A stretch of DNA of 64,000 bases from Mytilus edulis (GCF_963676685.1 NC_092354.1:75467335-75531334); one strand, 5' to 3'. Positions 1-12,990 are shown, numbered from the stretch's first letter. Made by a program: numbers and translations. Notes: generated from the letters alone by a model not told the origin.

Positions 1-59
1 TATAAAAAGGACAAGAAATCTATCCCATCAAAAAAAAATATATTGTATAGGAGCATGTA

Positions 60-322
60 TTTCAGTGGTTGTCGTTTGTTTATGTGTAACATATTTGTTT
101 TTCGTTCATTTTTTTTTTATATACATGTAATTAAGGGCCGTTAGTTTTCTCGTTTGAATTGTTTTACATTGTCATATCGGGGCCTTTTATAGCTGACTAT
201 GTGATATGGGCTTTGCTCATTGTTGAAGGCCGTACGGTGATCTATAAATGTTAATTTCTGTGTCATTTTGGTCTCTTGTGTACAGCTGTTTCATTGGCAA
301 TCATACCACATCTTCTTTTTTA
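60..322 (+). repeat. Dispersed repeat family A, copy 1
   Basis: This stretch shares an ordered series of words with 900-1215, with 5767-6071 (opposite strand) and with 42890-43013: a GTCGTTTGTTTATGT word, a T-run with TATA, GTTTTCxCGTTTGAAT, GGGCCxTTTATAGCT, TTGAAGGCCGT and CATTGGCAxTCAxACCACATCTTC. No coding potential is seen. I recognise the block as a very common mussel dispersed repeat; its transposon class is not evident. Confidence 0.75.
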
Positions 323-390
323 TTATAGATCCAACGCTGCAATTTTCACAAAACATATCAAATTTTCCACCTTGTCGCAAATACATATGG

Positions 391-636
391 ATAAAATCAT
401 TACAGCTTATTTTCTAATGCATGTAAAGCAAAACTTTGGTTAGCTTGCTTGCTTTGTTTGTATATTGTACAAAATATAAAATATACAAGTTAAACTATGC
501 CTATATATATATATATATTGTTTCAAGATGGCAATCTTATTTTCAAAGCTTGTATACACAACTATACAAACAAAGCAAGCAAGCCAACCAAAGTTTTACT
601 TTGCAGGTTTAAGAAATCAGCTGTAATGATTTTATT
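391..636. repeat. Fold-back (palindromic) element
   Basis: The left arm (about 392-466) reads TAAAATCATTACAGCT, then AAAACTTTGGTTAGCTTGC and TTTGTTTGTATA. The right arm (about 557-634) is its reverse complement with a few mismatches. About 90 bp of AT-rich spacer separates them. This is the form of a non-autonomous inverted-repeat element; no target duplication was resolved. Confidence 0.7.
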
Positions 637-899
637 TAGTTTGACAAATGTCCGAGCCCGTTAAAAAACGAACAAACTGAAACAGTTGCTGACTTCACTA
701 CCTTCAAAACAAAGGGAACAGTTTGGAAGTCCCATATACTGAAATGTGACCAAGAAAAATACTTATAGATTTTGTTAACACTGCCATGTATGCCATTCAT
801 TGTGTATTAATTTACGTTTTTTGATTGAGTTAAGTCTGCCAATTGATATTTTATCGTGTGTTTTTCTATGTTGTGATGTTATGCTATTGTTTCAGAAAA

Positions 900-1215
900 A
901 GGGCGAAGGTCCGCTGCAAATGTTTGCACCTGTCCTAAGTCAGGAATCTGATGTACAGTTGTTGTCGTTTGTTTATGTAATATATTCGTGTTTCTCGTTT
1001 TTTTTTTATATAGATTATATATAGACCGTTGGTTTTCCCGTTTGAATGGTTTTACACTAGTAATTTTGGGGCCCTTTATAGCTTGTTTTTCGGTGTGAGC
1101 CAAGGCTCCGTGTTGAAGGCCGTCCATTGACCTATAATGGTTTACTTTTTTTTTTTAAATTGTTATTTGGATGGAGAGTTGTCTCATTGGCACTCACACC
1201 ACATCTTCCTATATC
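900..1215 (+). repeat. Dispersed repeat family A, copy 2
   Basis: A fuller copy of family A. It begins with GGTCCGCTGCAAATGTTTG and a CCTAAGTCAGGAATCTGATG block and ends with TGGCACTCACACCACATCTT. Short open frames here are low-complexity accidents. Confidence 0.75.
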
Positions 1216-1444
1216 TATGCAAATATTTCTTCGCCTTTTTTACGAACACAAAATTCAAGGATCCCACATTTGCCTTTTATTATCTATACGAACATTGCTG
1301 TACTCTTGAATATCAGCACCGGCTGTTATCGACGGCTCACTTTAAACCAGTAAGTTTGTCTCATGGGTAATTGTGTTTTTTCGCTGTTGTTTCGTTGCTT
1401 CTGGTGGACAAATTCATGAAATCTCTGTGCCATCATCAAACATG

Positions 1445-1806
1445 TTAATGGCTATATATCGGGTAATTCAAACCCTTTTTTCTTCGCATAGAAACAACTC
1501 TTCGTTAATCTGAGCATGGAAGTAATACTTTATATCACGAACTATAAATGAGGATACACAAAATGAAAAACTAAGCGAAAATGTGAATCCCGCATTGCAC
1601 GAAAAAATGTGTTGTATTTCAGTAAATAACACGTGTTCTTGGTTGATGTAAACACGTAGTAGTCCATCATGCATTGTGACTCATTTACTGGATTGGTCAA
1701 AAACCTAGGTAAAAATAAATTGCGTCACATGTAAATAAACAATTACATGTGCGAGAACATAAGTATGCTAATTTATGCATTTCCATATAAGGTAGTGGTC
1801 CTGACC
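1445..1806 (-). repeat. Dispersed repeat family D, copy 1
   Basis: Read on the minus strand, this matches 7118-7445 on the plus strand over about 330 bp. Shared words include CTACCTTATATGG, TTAGCATACTTATGTTCTCG, TTTTTGACCAATCCA and CAGATTAACGAAGAGTTG. One end abuts the gag-like relic at about 1807, so this repeat marks where that relic is cut off. Confidence 0.75.
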
Positions 1807-3009
1807 TGTTGAAAGTGGTAAAGAAATTAAAGAATTTTTAAGTTCTTTTATATCATTTAACCCAGTATCTTCCATTACTAATTTTCTTCTAATAAGGTGA
1901 TGAAAAGCACCTGCTCTTGCAACCTGATCAACACTTTTTGTTGACATAGCAAAAATATCACGGACTTGTTGTACAGCCCTAGTTATATTCACCTCTTTGT
2001 TTAATAATGTTTCTAATATATACCTAACGCTTGTTGCATGTAAGACGATGAAACAATACCCATTTTTGTAGCAGCTTGTCCTTGATAAGCCAATCTTTCT
2101 ACTGATTTTAGATAAGGTGTATATAAAGTCTTTTTCTTACTAGAAATTGTAAAAGCTTTTGGACCATGTTTTTTAACTAGTAGGTTTGATGTAAAGCTAT
2201 CTAGACTAGGTATATCCAATAGATATTTTTCTCAAATGTTTTTCAGAACTTTCATGAACTGGAAAACACAACTTATATTGATCATTGTATGCATTTATCT
2301 TTTCTGGTTTTTCACAATGCAATGATCCAGAAAGAATATCAATCTGACTTTTGTCTAAAACAAGGCCAACTGACTTAGAAACTGATTTAGTTTTGGCGTC
2401 GTCACCAAATAACTGTTTAAGATTGTCAATACCAGAGTCTGTTTTCTAAAGTTCTTGACACTTTGAATATTTACTGAATCTAGCTACAGTATTATGGTTT
2501 TCATTGTCACTTTTCATTGAAATCCCATCTTCTTCATCTGAGAATAACCCAATGTTAAGTCTCCTCTCTGAACGACCTGGTGCCAGAGACATAACATCTC
2601 CATGTAATTTTTCCTCTGCTTCATTATCTGTAGGCAAATTTACATCAGAAGTTTGTGTTTCTTGTAAAGGTCTGCGCGCTCCCGAAGAGCCACTATCCTG
2701 TTGATTACAAGTAGAAACATTTGGTACCTGCTCACCTAAAGTGCCAGGACTTTGACTAGTTTCCATAAAATTACATATTTTATGTAACCTTGTATTAAAT
2801 TGGACAGAGCTGCTTTCCTATTTCTGTTCTTTAGCGTCTAGCTGGTCTTCCTTTTTCTTAGTAGACCTGCTTTTGCTCTTCTTAGACGAAGGAGAAGAAC
2901 GAGTACGAGCCTCCATCTTTGTCGTTTCGTTCGCGTCAGTTGACAAACTGGGACGTTCCTGCAAAACGTCGTCTTCGCTATTTGAACCGTTCATAGCGAC
3001 TTCTGCCAT
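1768..3009 (-). pseudogene. Broken gag-like retroelement ORF (DIRS-like, tentative)
   Basis: The frame opens at 3009 with an ATG and a Ser/Lys/Arg-rich start. It runs in one frame to about 2211 with two in-frame stops (about 2819 and 2446). It then shifts frame at about 2215 (block 2219-2013), and again for the block that ends at 1768. The last block contains the motif RAGAFHHLIRRKLVMEDTGL followed by a LISLPLS string. In my recollection this resembles the ORF1/gag region of molluscan DIRS-type (tyrosine-recombinase) retroelements. No reverse transcriptase or recombinase is attached; family D sequence begins at about 1807. It is clearly a decayed coding sequence. The family name is inference. 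Confidence 0.5.
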
Positions 3010-3785
3010 AATGCAAATTATTTAAAGACTTCTTAACTCATAAACTATTAAATTTCAATGTATTTCTCAGAGCGAAAACACGACCGGCTGGATGTTCGCC
3101 GGAAAGAAGACTGAGGTTCTAAACGCTTAACTGATATAGATGTAGATGATTTTTAAAAGATCAGCTAAGCGCTTGAACGAGGAAAGACCAAATACCGGAG
3201 AGCATATCTAATTATTTAAACCTATCAGGTAAGTGTAACGGAGTGAATATAAAATTAGAAGCATGACTAAAATATGTCATATCATTATAATTTTTTTCCC
3301 ATTTTGTATTTTTTATTTTGTTCTCTTCTTATTTAAAGTACTATTATGTGGCATCCTCGCTGCCTTAACCTATCTGCTGAAGAGAGTATCATAGGTTAAA
3401 CTAAAGTTCAATACATTAGTATATTAATGTAAAATGTGCTTGTTCCCGTGTCAAGATATGAGTGTAATGTTTGTCGCTGGATGGTTATCAAATATCTCTC
3501 AAATAGCCTGGCTGTCACAATTTTACCTTGAAGCTCGTTATTTTTGTATGGTACTGTTTTGCCATACCTATAGCATTTAGAAAAGGTAAAACGAATCTAT
3601 ATATTGATTGGTAAATTGAAAAACTAGTTGTTAGCAGCACGCTATAAGATCATTATAATATCAAATGACTTTATGCTATCATTTTAAGTACTGAATGCAA
3701 AACGAAATCAGTTGTTAATGATTGTCAAATTTTAATATTTTACAAACGATTCAACTTAAAAAAAAAATACTTGCACAGGACCAAA
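3010..3785. other. Intergenic, upstream of C1q gene 1
   Basis: AT-rich sequence without a supported ORF or repeat. TTTACAAACGATTC and an A-run lie just before the gene start. TTGCACAG ends 8 bases before the ATG and could be a splice acceptor for an untranslated first exon. No convincing TATA box was found. Confidence 0.4.
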
Positions 3786-4897
3786 ATGAGAAACCTATAT
3801 ATTAACATACTGTTCAGTACAATTGTGCTTGTTTACGGTGGGAAGGACTGTTGCCGAAATATTGGTATGTATCTTCAATTGTTTATCTTATTTAAAAACA
3901 AAGAACTGCCATCTGGAGTCTTTGCCATTAGCTTTAAATCATTCCTTTTGGTAATAGAAAAGTATCTTGTCAAAAGTAAGATATTTATTTATCTATTGAA
4001 CATTGTGCGTTTTAAACTGGTTTTGCTGACCTGTACATGTTCTTATTCTATTGGCTTCTCCTATAACGATTTCATATCCTGGTTTCACTGATTAATAAGG
4101 GTTGATGCTGACTAAGAGTTCAAAGTGATATTTCAAATGTATTGTATTATAAGCTTCAATTGTAGAGGCCAGGGATGAAAGTTTACACAAATGTTGTAAA
4201 AATCATCTTATTTTAGGTAAATCTAAGGCAGCATTACTAGGGGCAATTGATACACTGCACAGAACCAACAGACTGCTTGGAGAGTGTAAGTTTTAGCAAG
4301 ATGATTTATTTATATATAAAATTATGAAGAGAACAAAAGCAATGTTGATATAAGTGCTATATCTCTAGTAAACCAACTTATTTTAGTGATCAGTCATTAA
4401 ACATACATCTTAAATCTATTTGTATACCATGCAAGTTTGTTCATATTTCAGATTAAAGGCTAATACCCCACACTGTGTTTTTTTTTTCAGGTGGACAAAC
4501 TTTAGATAAAAAAGTCGCTTTTCATGCACGACTATCGACGGACGTCACTCTGGGCTCTTCTCAAACAGTAATTTTTGATGACGTAATCACAAATATTGGT
4601 AGCGCTTATGACTTCCGAACTGGTCATTTTTCAGCTCCCAATGACGGTGTGTATTTCTTTGCTTCTACATTTCTTAAGACGCATCGTAGCAGTAGTCTAC
4701 ATTTACAAATGATGAAAAACAACGATATGATATCAAAAGGTCATGCTGCACCTGGGGGGTATGCAGAAGCAGGCTCCATGAATGCAATAGTATCCCTGAA
4801 GCGAGGAGACACTGTAATCGTACGTCATCATGCAGGATCTGTAATAGAATCAATTCATGGAGATTGGTGTTTCTTTTCTGGATATCAAGTCTATTAA
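3786..4897 (+). CDS. Secreted C1q-domain protein, three exons
   Basis: Exons are 3786-3864, 4217-4285 and 4491-4897, with GT/AG borders at both introns and every junction in phase 1. The product is 184 residues. Residues 1-18 (MRNLYINILFSTIVLVYG) form a signal peptide, followed by a DCC motif. Exon 2 encodes a short amphipathic linker. Exon 3 encodes one C1q domain, from VAFHARLS to the terminal SGYQVY, with the family landmarks IFDxVITNIG, TGHFSAPNDGVYFF and a late GDWCFFSGY. C1q domains fold as trimeric jelly rolls. In bivalves they are secreted lectin-like pattern-recognition proteins of haemolymph. There is no collagen repeat, so this is the short secreted type. Start choice: only this ATG gives a signal peptide, and the pseudogene at 7003 has a matching exon. 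Family is certain; the ligand is unknown. Confidence 0.88.
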
Positions 4898-4908
4898 TAT
4901 TTACAAAT

Positions 4909-4914
4909 AATAAA
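4909..4914 (+). promoter_or_regulatory. Candidate polyadenylation signal
   Basis: AATAAA lies 11 bases after the stop codon of C1q gene 1. A second AATAAA sits near 5353 and could serve a longer 3' UTR. Confidence 0.45.
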
Positions 4915-4919
4915 TTATC

Positions 4920-5766
4920 ATGACTTTATGAGTTCAATTTTTTAAACTTAAGTTCAGTCATTGCAAGATTGCTTTTAAACTGTGTGCTTCTAGTTAATTG
5001 TGGTTAAACAATTGTTCGTTGTGCTGCTATATAAGAGTCAATAATTTTTTGTGTATGCGTTGTATGTCTTATAACCGATATTCAAAAATAAGAGGGATCG
5101 GATCAGAGCACTCACCAGCATCATCTTAGCCCATGGGAGTAAATTGTATCTGATAATTATTTATAATATTTTTTTCTTATATTTTAAAACCATATAATAG
5201 TCATTGTTTATCACTTGCTGTGATCGGAAACCGTTAACATATATATATATTGTTATCATAAAGACTTGTGTTTTCAATATTTTTCAGACCTTTTCATCGT
5301 GTCTTTTTGGTGGCTTATTTTTATAATTTGTCAGTTATTGAGATCCCGAGATAAATAAAACTTATTAAAAATAAGGTTATAAAGTTGTGTAACATTATTG
5401 TTAGGTTTTTAGTCTTAATTAGTGTTGTCTGTTTTAATAGCACGAACCATTAATTCATCGGCTTATGCACATGTGACCTCGGTAGAATTTAAACCAACTA
5501 TTTGTAATTGTGAATAAGACAAAAGCTTTTTTATTGGACAATATGTTATTCTTGATCTAGCCATCATTGGTATTTAATGTATTACGGTCTCAATTTCTGT
5601 ACCAAGTCAGGAAAATGACAGTTGTTATCAAATTGAATTTGTTTGATGTGTTTTATCTTTTCAGTTTGCCATTTGATTAGGGACTTTCCGTTTTGAATTT
5701 TCCACGGAGTTCAGTTCTAGTATTTTTGTAATTTTACTTTTTCATCTAGAATGTTCAGTGTGTTGA
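4920..5766. other. Intergenic, no gene seen
   Basis: AT-rich sequence between C1q gene 1 and a family A repeat. It probably contains the 3' UTR of the gene. No ORF, RNA gene or clear repeat was identified. Confidence 0.4.
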
Positions 5767-6071
5767 TAGATATAAGAAGATGTGTTATAGGTGCCAATGA
5801 GAAAACTCTACATTCAAGTCACAATTTATAAAAGTAAACCATTATCGGTCAAAGTACGGTCTTCAACACGGAGCTTTTGGCTCACACCGAACAGCAAGCT
5901 ATAATGAGTCTCAATAATGATAAGTGTAAATCCATGCAAGCGGGAAAACCAACGGTCTAATGTATATATATATAAAAAAAAAAACGAGAAACGAGAAACA
6001 CGTGTGAACCACATAAACAAACGACATCTACTGAACATCTGATTTCTGACATAGGACAGGTGCAAACAAAT
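5767..6071 (-). repeat. Dispersed repeat family A, copy 3
   Basis: Reverse complement of the family A words: GAAGATGTG, GTGCCAATGAGA, AAAGTACGGTCTTCAACAC, GGGAAAACCAACGGTC and ACATAGGACAGGTGCAAAC. An apparent 155-codon minus-strand frame here is non-genic repeat sequence. Confidence 0.75.
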
Positions 6072-6359
6072 ACAGCGAGTTTGATCATATATACAATGCT
6101 TATATGAAACAAAAGTGTAACAACACCACATAGAAAGACACACTATATAATTACACATTATCAATTGAAATGGCTTAACTGAATCAAAAGCCATATAAAT
6201 ACATTTAAACAAACACTGAACGAATAAATGTGATTTATAATACAATTTAAATACAAAATCAATAGAAAAGGGGTGGATAAGCAAAAGCAACATGAGGATT
6301 ATGCATTGGAAATTTTAATTACGTAATGGCAATACAGAGTGGAGATCCCACATTTTTGT

Positions 6360-6670
6360 CCCACAAGACAATTTAAACCCCGGTGCCTGTAAAAAGTCAG
6401 GAACCGCTAGCCTACGTTTGTCTGGTGTGTTTTTTTTGTGTTATTTTTCAATTTTGGCTCATTTGTATGTTCGAAACTATGGTTAGTATCCATTTTGCTG
6501 AATTCTTATACATGTACACTTGTGTTCAGGGGCCAGCTGAAGCCAGTTCCCGAATTCGGGATTTCGTGCTGCTTTGAAGATACATAAGGGGCCTAGTGCT
6601 GATTTCTGCTCTTTAATTGGGTTGTTTTCTGCTTGGAACGTTCCAGTTTCTGTTTCCATTCTCTTTTCAT
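6360..6670 (+). repeat. Diverged copy of dispersed repeat family B
   Basis: It shares with 12005-12345 the order GTCAGGAxCC, GGGGCCAGCTGAAG, a gGGxATT(T/G) block, TTTCTGCTCT, GGTTGTT and CCATTCTC. It is more diverged than the other two copies. No coding content. Confidence 0.55.
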
Positions 6671-7117
6671 ATATTAGCTACGATGATTTAAATGAACAAT
6701 TAACAATCTATGTTAAGGATGGTTCCTCAGCAGTACAAATAAATGGTCCTAAAACGGATATAATTTCATTTGTTGTGTGTCAACAAACATATCATTTATA
6801 TATGCAGCGGGTTTAGTGTCTGCTAAAGTAATATGAAGTGGAATTAAGCATACAATACGATCCTTAAATTATAGAATTACTCAATGTTGTTATTTGAAGA
6901 ACCGAAAATAAAAGAAATCATAGTTTAATATTTTGTTATTTTGTCGCAAAACTTACCGATTCTGGTTCGAGGTACAAAAATGTAACTGTTGTTATGACAT
7001 AAATGAGATTTGTATGCATCAGCATACTGCTCAGTATTGTATTAACTGTTAACGGCGAAGAGGACTGTTGCGGAAACATTGGTAAGTAGGTAATTAGTTC
7101 AAACACATTTAACAGGT

Positions 7118-7445
7118 CAGGAATACTACCTTATATGGTAATGACCGAATTAGCATACTTATGTTCTCGCACATGTCATTATTTATTTTCGTGTGACGCA
7201 ATCTATTTTTACCTGGGTTTTTGACCAATCCAATAAATGAGTAACAATGCATGGCGGACTTCTTCATGTTTACAATCAATCGCGAACACGTGTTATTTAC
7301 TGAAATGCAACACATTTTTTCGTGCATCACTTTTTGTATACTTATTTATAGTTCTTGATGTAAAGTATTCTGTCCATGCTCAGATTAACGAAGAGTTGTT
7401 TCTATGCAAAGAAACGAGTGTTTGAATTAAACGATATATAGTAAT
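7118..7445 (+). repeat. Dispersed repeat family D, copy 2
   Basis: Matches the reverse complement of 1445-1806 over about 330 bp. It lies inside intron 1 of the C1q pseudogene. Confidence 0.75.
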
Positions 7446-7449
7446 TAAT

Positions 7450-8860
7450 TCGATTGATGATGACAGGGAGATCTTAGGTATTCGTGAACAAGACAGCATT
7501 TTGTATACGTGTGCATGCAAAACGAATTTCTTGGTAAAGGGGTTAAAATACAGCACAAACAACATTTCAAAAAAAAAAAAAAAACAGTAAAAAAGTATAT
7601 TTTAACAAAACAGGTATACATATATATACTTGTGACACAGAAGAAGGCCATTTGTTGAGCCGAAATATTTGTCAACACGATTTAATAACAACATTTTCGT
7701 TTTATAACATCTTATATCAGTACCGTTGTGCAAATTTTTAGACTGATATAATTTTTTCCTTATCTGCATAATATCGCATATTCTAGACGATCCGGTACGT
7801 AGTAAATTTGCTGGTTGGTCCTTTTTATAGACTTTTATATATATATCAAAAGTTCAGAAAAAGCTATCGTTAAAGATTTATTTTTCATTTTTCATTCCAA
7901 TTTCATATAACCTTTTAACTGAATTTACAACTTTTTTCAAATGTTTGATATCCACATGTTAATCAAAAGATAATTTGAATGATCAAAAGGCAGACTATTT
8001 TCACCAATTTGAATCATGGAGTCTGTTATAACACTTCATAATTTGATGCTAAATGGTTGATTCCAGAAGCTTCTGACATTCCCCATGTACGCTATACCAG
8101 GGCAACCAGAATTACGCCTCCCGTTCTTAACATCCTGGCTTAGGACTTTTGCAATGTAAAATAACACCTATTACCCTAGAATTTGGAATTACTCGTTATT
8201 GGGCTACTGCTGTTAAAATCCATCCAATCATTTTAATATACCATAGACAATTAATGGAGAGAATTCGGCATAACAATATCAAACCTTGACACTTAAACTA
8301 TAAACTATACATGCTCCAAGTCAGGAACCGTTACATTAGTGCATTTCACAATTATTTTATGTTTTTAAGCGAAACAAAGGTAAAACAAAATGTTTTCTAC
8401 GCCCCCTATTTTGAATATCCTAGAAACGCCGTTCGTAAAACAGGTGAAGACTAAGAGTGTGTCAAATATTTGTTGGTATCACCAGGTATGCCTGCACTTA
8501 CATGCGCAATTCGATAGGTACCATATATATATATGGTGCAAGCTCTTAATGCCCTTCTAAAAGACCTAAGATAACCTTAGTTTTTGGTGGTTTTCGTTAT
8601 GCTCAGTCGTTAGTTTCTGTGAGTTGTTTTATCTCTGTTGTTAGTATTTCTGTCGATTATTTGCCATGATAATGTCTGCTTGTTTTCGATTAGTACATGT
8701 GAATATAACTTTGTTTTACTTTGTTTCAGTTTCATTATGCTGTATAATTATGACCGTTGCTCATTATAACTCTCTGAAACGTCCTACTTTGTTTTACACT
8801 TGCTTCAATCAAAAAGGTTTGGATATACGCTCATAAAAATAACATAAAACATTATTTTAG
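7450..8860. other. Remainder of pseudogene intron 1
   Basis: AT-rich. A stretch at 7548-7612 (TACAGCACAAACAACATTT, then TATATTTTAACAAAAC) recurs at 46997-47059, so it belongs to another dispersed repeat. A short hairpin ACCATATATATATATGGT is at 8520. Nothing coding is supported. Confidence 0.45.
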
Positions 8861-10239
8861 ATAGAGCAAAGTCAACATGAGAAGAAGCAATTGATACACT
8901 GAAAAGGACTGATAATCGAACTGCTTAGACAGAGTAAGTTTAAACCAGATATTTTTTGATGTAACAAAATGAACATTACTGCTACAACAAAGAATAAGCG
9001 GTTTGAATTTATTAAAAAAACATAACTAGTTTTGATCAATCAAATTTTATAAATCCAAAGTAACCAATACGAGCAATTCCAGGTTTCTTCGCCAATGTAT
9101 TCTCGCTAAGCCAAATTAGCGGTTTGAATTTATTAATAAAATTTGATTTAATAAATTAAATAATAATTGAAAGTTATAAAAAAAAACTGATCACCAGGTC
9201 ATTTTCTTACAAGTTAGACCAAATTCAGGAGAAAGAGGCAGGGGTTTCTTTAAAATAAAATAAACAATAGTATACTTAAAGAGCGAAAATATATTGACCT
9301 TATAAATAACTTAATCAAAAACTATAAAAAACAAATACTCACCAAAAATTTAAAAACACTCTGGGATAGGTAAATTGGAATACTTGGGATATGCAGAGGT
9401 AAGAACTGCAACTCTTACTTACTGCAAACTACTAAAACACACATTACGACTCAGTTTAAAAGAAGTCAAAGGTAACAGACCAAAGCAGGTAAAATGACAA
9501 TAATCAACATTAATTAACAAAGGTTTACTACATGCATTAGTTACTATTATGTCAGCTTCAGACGGCAGGTAAACTGTTTAACAGACTTTTTTCCCGTTTT
9601 ATGAAAATCAACCACTATCATTATCGGTAGGGATTACGTATCATGATATCGGGAAGAAGAAAACCCGTTTGACTACAAACAACTGCTTAGCGTCGAATTA
9701 TACAACAAAAGTAAATATTGAAAAAATAAACTGTTCATTGATGTTTTTTTTCCCTTTTTTTAAATAAAAGGTTCTCCCGTGCCTTCCAGTAAGGTTGCCT
9801 TTCATGCCAGATTGAAACCATATGTCACCCACCCTTGGTTCTACACAGACAGTTATTTTTGATCAGGTGATTACCAATATCGGTAAAACCTATAACCAAT
9901 ACACGGGTCATTTCACGGCACCCTCTAATGGACCCTATTTCTTTGTTTGTACATTCATCAGACCAATGAAAAGCTATTCTTTACATCTTCAAATAGTTCA
10001 AAACAGCAGCGAGATATCACGAGGACATGCATGCAGCAGATGACGGGGGATCGCATGAAGGGTCAATGAATGCAGTTGTATATCTACACAAGGGATATGT
10101 TGTCAAAGTATGTTATTACCCTGAATCAGGATCGGAAATAGTACATGGCAAGTGGAGCTTCTTTTCCGGTTACCGTATCTATTATTATATTATTAAAGAT
10201 GTCATCAGCAATCTCTCATGTGTAAACCAATGGTAAATA

Positions 10240-11264
10240 AATCAGTTATAGGACGATAGTCAGTATTATTGTCCATTGGTCTTATCTAGATAGCACATGT
10301 GACGTGTATTTGGTATCAAATTTTAACAAAGTTACATTTTCTAAGTTTGAATGATTTGAAAAAAAAGAAAAGCAGACGTTAGGCTACTGAGGTTACATAA
10401 TTTAAGGAGTTGAGTTGAGGTTAGACATGTTGAATGAGAGATGGTTGGAAAACGTATACACGTTTTGAATGGTAAATGGAATATTTCAAGCGATTCATTT
10501 TATAGTTCTCCTTGTCGTTGAAATATTGAAGGTGAATCGTAAGTTGGGAATGGGTGATTTTTTTGTAGATAATTCTTTGAAATCGTCTTGCAAAACTCGC
10601 AAAGACTGTGATCCGTTTGTTTCTCAATAACACATGCTTCGAAACTTGAAGCATACAACTTATCTGACATGCTATGTTTCAAGTGAATCTTGACCGAAGT
10701 TGTGTGTGCTTGCACAAGTCTTATACGGATTATGCAACGACGGGTTAAGAAAAGAAACAACACTATTAAATGACACAAACAAATTATTATACACCACGAT
10801 TATACATTATGTAAACAACTTTTAAGCTGTATGAAGGAGAGTACTGTAAACCCAGTAGGGCTGGGCGAATAGATTGCCGTCCACTGTTTACATATACCCA
10901 CATATACTACATATTGATTTTAATATCTGGGGTCTGTTTGTTTAATGATTTTTCTCGCCTTGATATCCGTGAAGTCTTCTTGAAGAAATGCTATGAGTAT
11001 TGGATAGTATTTACTGTATCCAGTTCAACTCTTGACACAGCTATTGACTTGAACTATATTAGGCAATTGTTTGGTTCCTTGCCTTTATCATTCTGTAAAG
11101 GCTACATACGTTGTGATTGAAAAAAAATACAGATTAAATTAAACGTTCATTAGAAGCTTACGCAATTATAAACAATACAATTTCAAGACAAATAATAACT
11201 CTGTGGTCATGCTTTGAAAGTCAACTGACATATGCCAGACACCTATGTGCACCTCAAGAGGAAT
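10240..11264. other. Intergenic, no gene identified
   Basis: A minus-strand open frame of 92 codons at 10778-10500 has no recognisable motif and no splice context that I can defend. Otherwise AT-rich sequence without clear features. Confidence 0.35.
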
Positions 11265-12004
<740 letters not shown>

Positions 12005-12345
12005 TTCTGCATTGGCTAGAGGTATAGGGGGAGGTGGAGATCTCATCAACATGTTTAACCCCGCCATATTTTTGTGCCTGTCCCAGGTCAGGAGCCTCTG
12101 GCCTTTGTAAGTCTTGTATTATTTTTAATTTTAGTTTCTTGTGTACAATTTGGAGTTTAGTATGGCATTCATTATTACTAAACTAGTATATATATTTGTT
12201 ATGGGGCCAGCTGAAGGACGCCTCCGGTAGCGGGAATTGCATTGAAGATCTGTTGGTGGTCTTCTGCTGTTTTCTGCTCTATGGTAGGGTTGTTGTCTCT
12301 TTGACACATTCCCCATTTCCATTCTCAATTTTATCTTCTTTCAAA
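12005..12345 (+). repeat. Dispersed repeat family B, copy 1
   Basis: Long similarity to the reverse complement of 40105-40455: CCTCTAG/AGGTATAGGGGGAGG, AACATGTTTAACCCCGCC, GAGCCTCTGGCCTTTG, GTACAATTTGGAGTTTAGT and GACACATTCCCCATTTCC. Non-coding mussel-type dispersed repeat. Confidence 0.8.
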
Positions 12346-12734
12346 ATGATAATCAAAGACTCACAGTGAAACGTACGCGTTATGTCTATTTAGATTAAAA
12401 AAAAACACGTCTCACCATATTTGACCAAAACGTAAGCATTTAATGTTTGATGATAGATCAGGCCAATTTTTCAAATTAACTTTTTTTTACATACACCAGT
12501 TCCTGTATGCAATTTGATGAGATGAACACACTGGTTAATTCGAACAGATCTCCGAATATCCCTTATAAAAAGAGCACGCCGCACACTATAACAAAAAGTA
12601 CTCAAGCCGATCTTTACGATGAAAATATTTTCTTTGAAATAGTTACAAAAACAAATAAATGTAGAACAATAAAACAAACCAGCGACACCAAGAGTACGTG
12701 TCTGAATCAAAGTACAATGGAGATCACTTCTAAC

Positions 12735-12990
12735 CTCTCTTTAGAACTGTCAGGAGAACTGTCATAGAACTGTTCTAACCTGTCCTAGAACAGTTCTACC
12801 TAGAACAGTTCTACCCTAGAACTGTTCTAAGTAGAACTGTCAGAATCAGTTCTAGGCAGAACTGACTAAATCAGTTCTGGGTAGAACTGTCAGGATCAGT
12901 TCTAGGTAGAACTTTCCAAATCAGTTCTGACCGTAGAACTGTCAGCAGAACTGACTAAATCAGCCAGGACTGTAGAACAGTTCTAAACTG
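12735..12990. repeat. Left terminal array of palindromic TAGAACTG words
   Basis: More than a dozen copies of TAGAACTGTTCTA, TAGAACTGTCAGxATCAGTT and related words in both orientations. Each word is close to its own reverse complement, so the array can fold on itself or pair with the right array. Confidence 0.85.

Larger units (their letters stand above)
7003..10195 (+). pseudogene. C1q-domain pseudogene, three exons
   Basis: Exon 1 (7003-7081) encodes a good signal peptide (MRFVCISILLSIVLTVNG) and the EDCCGNIG motif, ending in the same phase-1 GTAAGT donor as gene 1. Exon 2 (8861-8933) aligns to exon 2 of gene 1 but is 4 nt longer, and has in-frame TGA and TAG codons. Exon 3 (from 9771) starts in the expected phase but carries two 4-nt tandem duplications, ACCC at 9827-9834 and ATGC at 10027-10034. 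Each shifts the frame, so the C1q domain is split over three frames. The C1q exon is closer to that of the gene at 38.5-42.8 kb than to gene 1. Homologous C1q-domain sequence reaches about 10190. Introns are long (1.8 and 0.8 kb) and contain repeats. Confidence 0.85.

Noticed and set aside
5826-6293. 155-codon minus-strand frame
   Set aside because: Mostly family A repeat with aromatic-rich, low-complexity translation.
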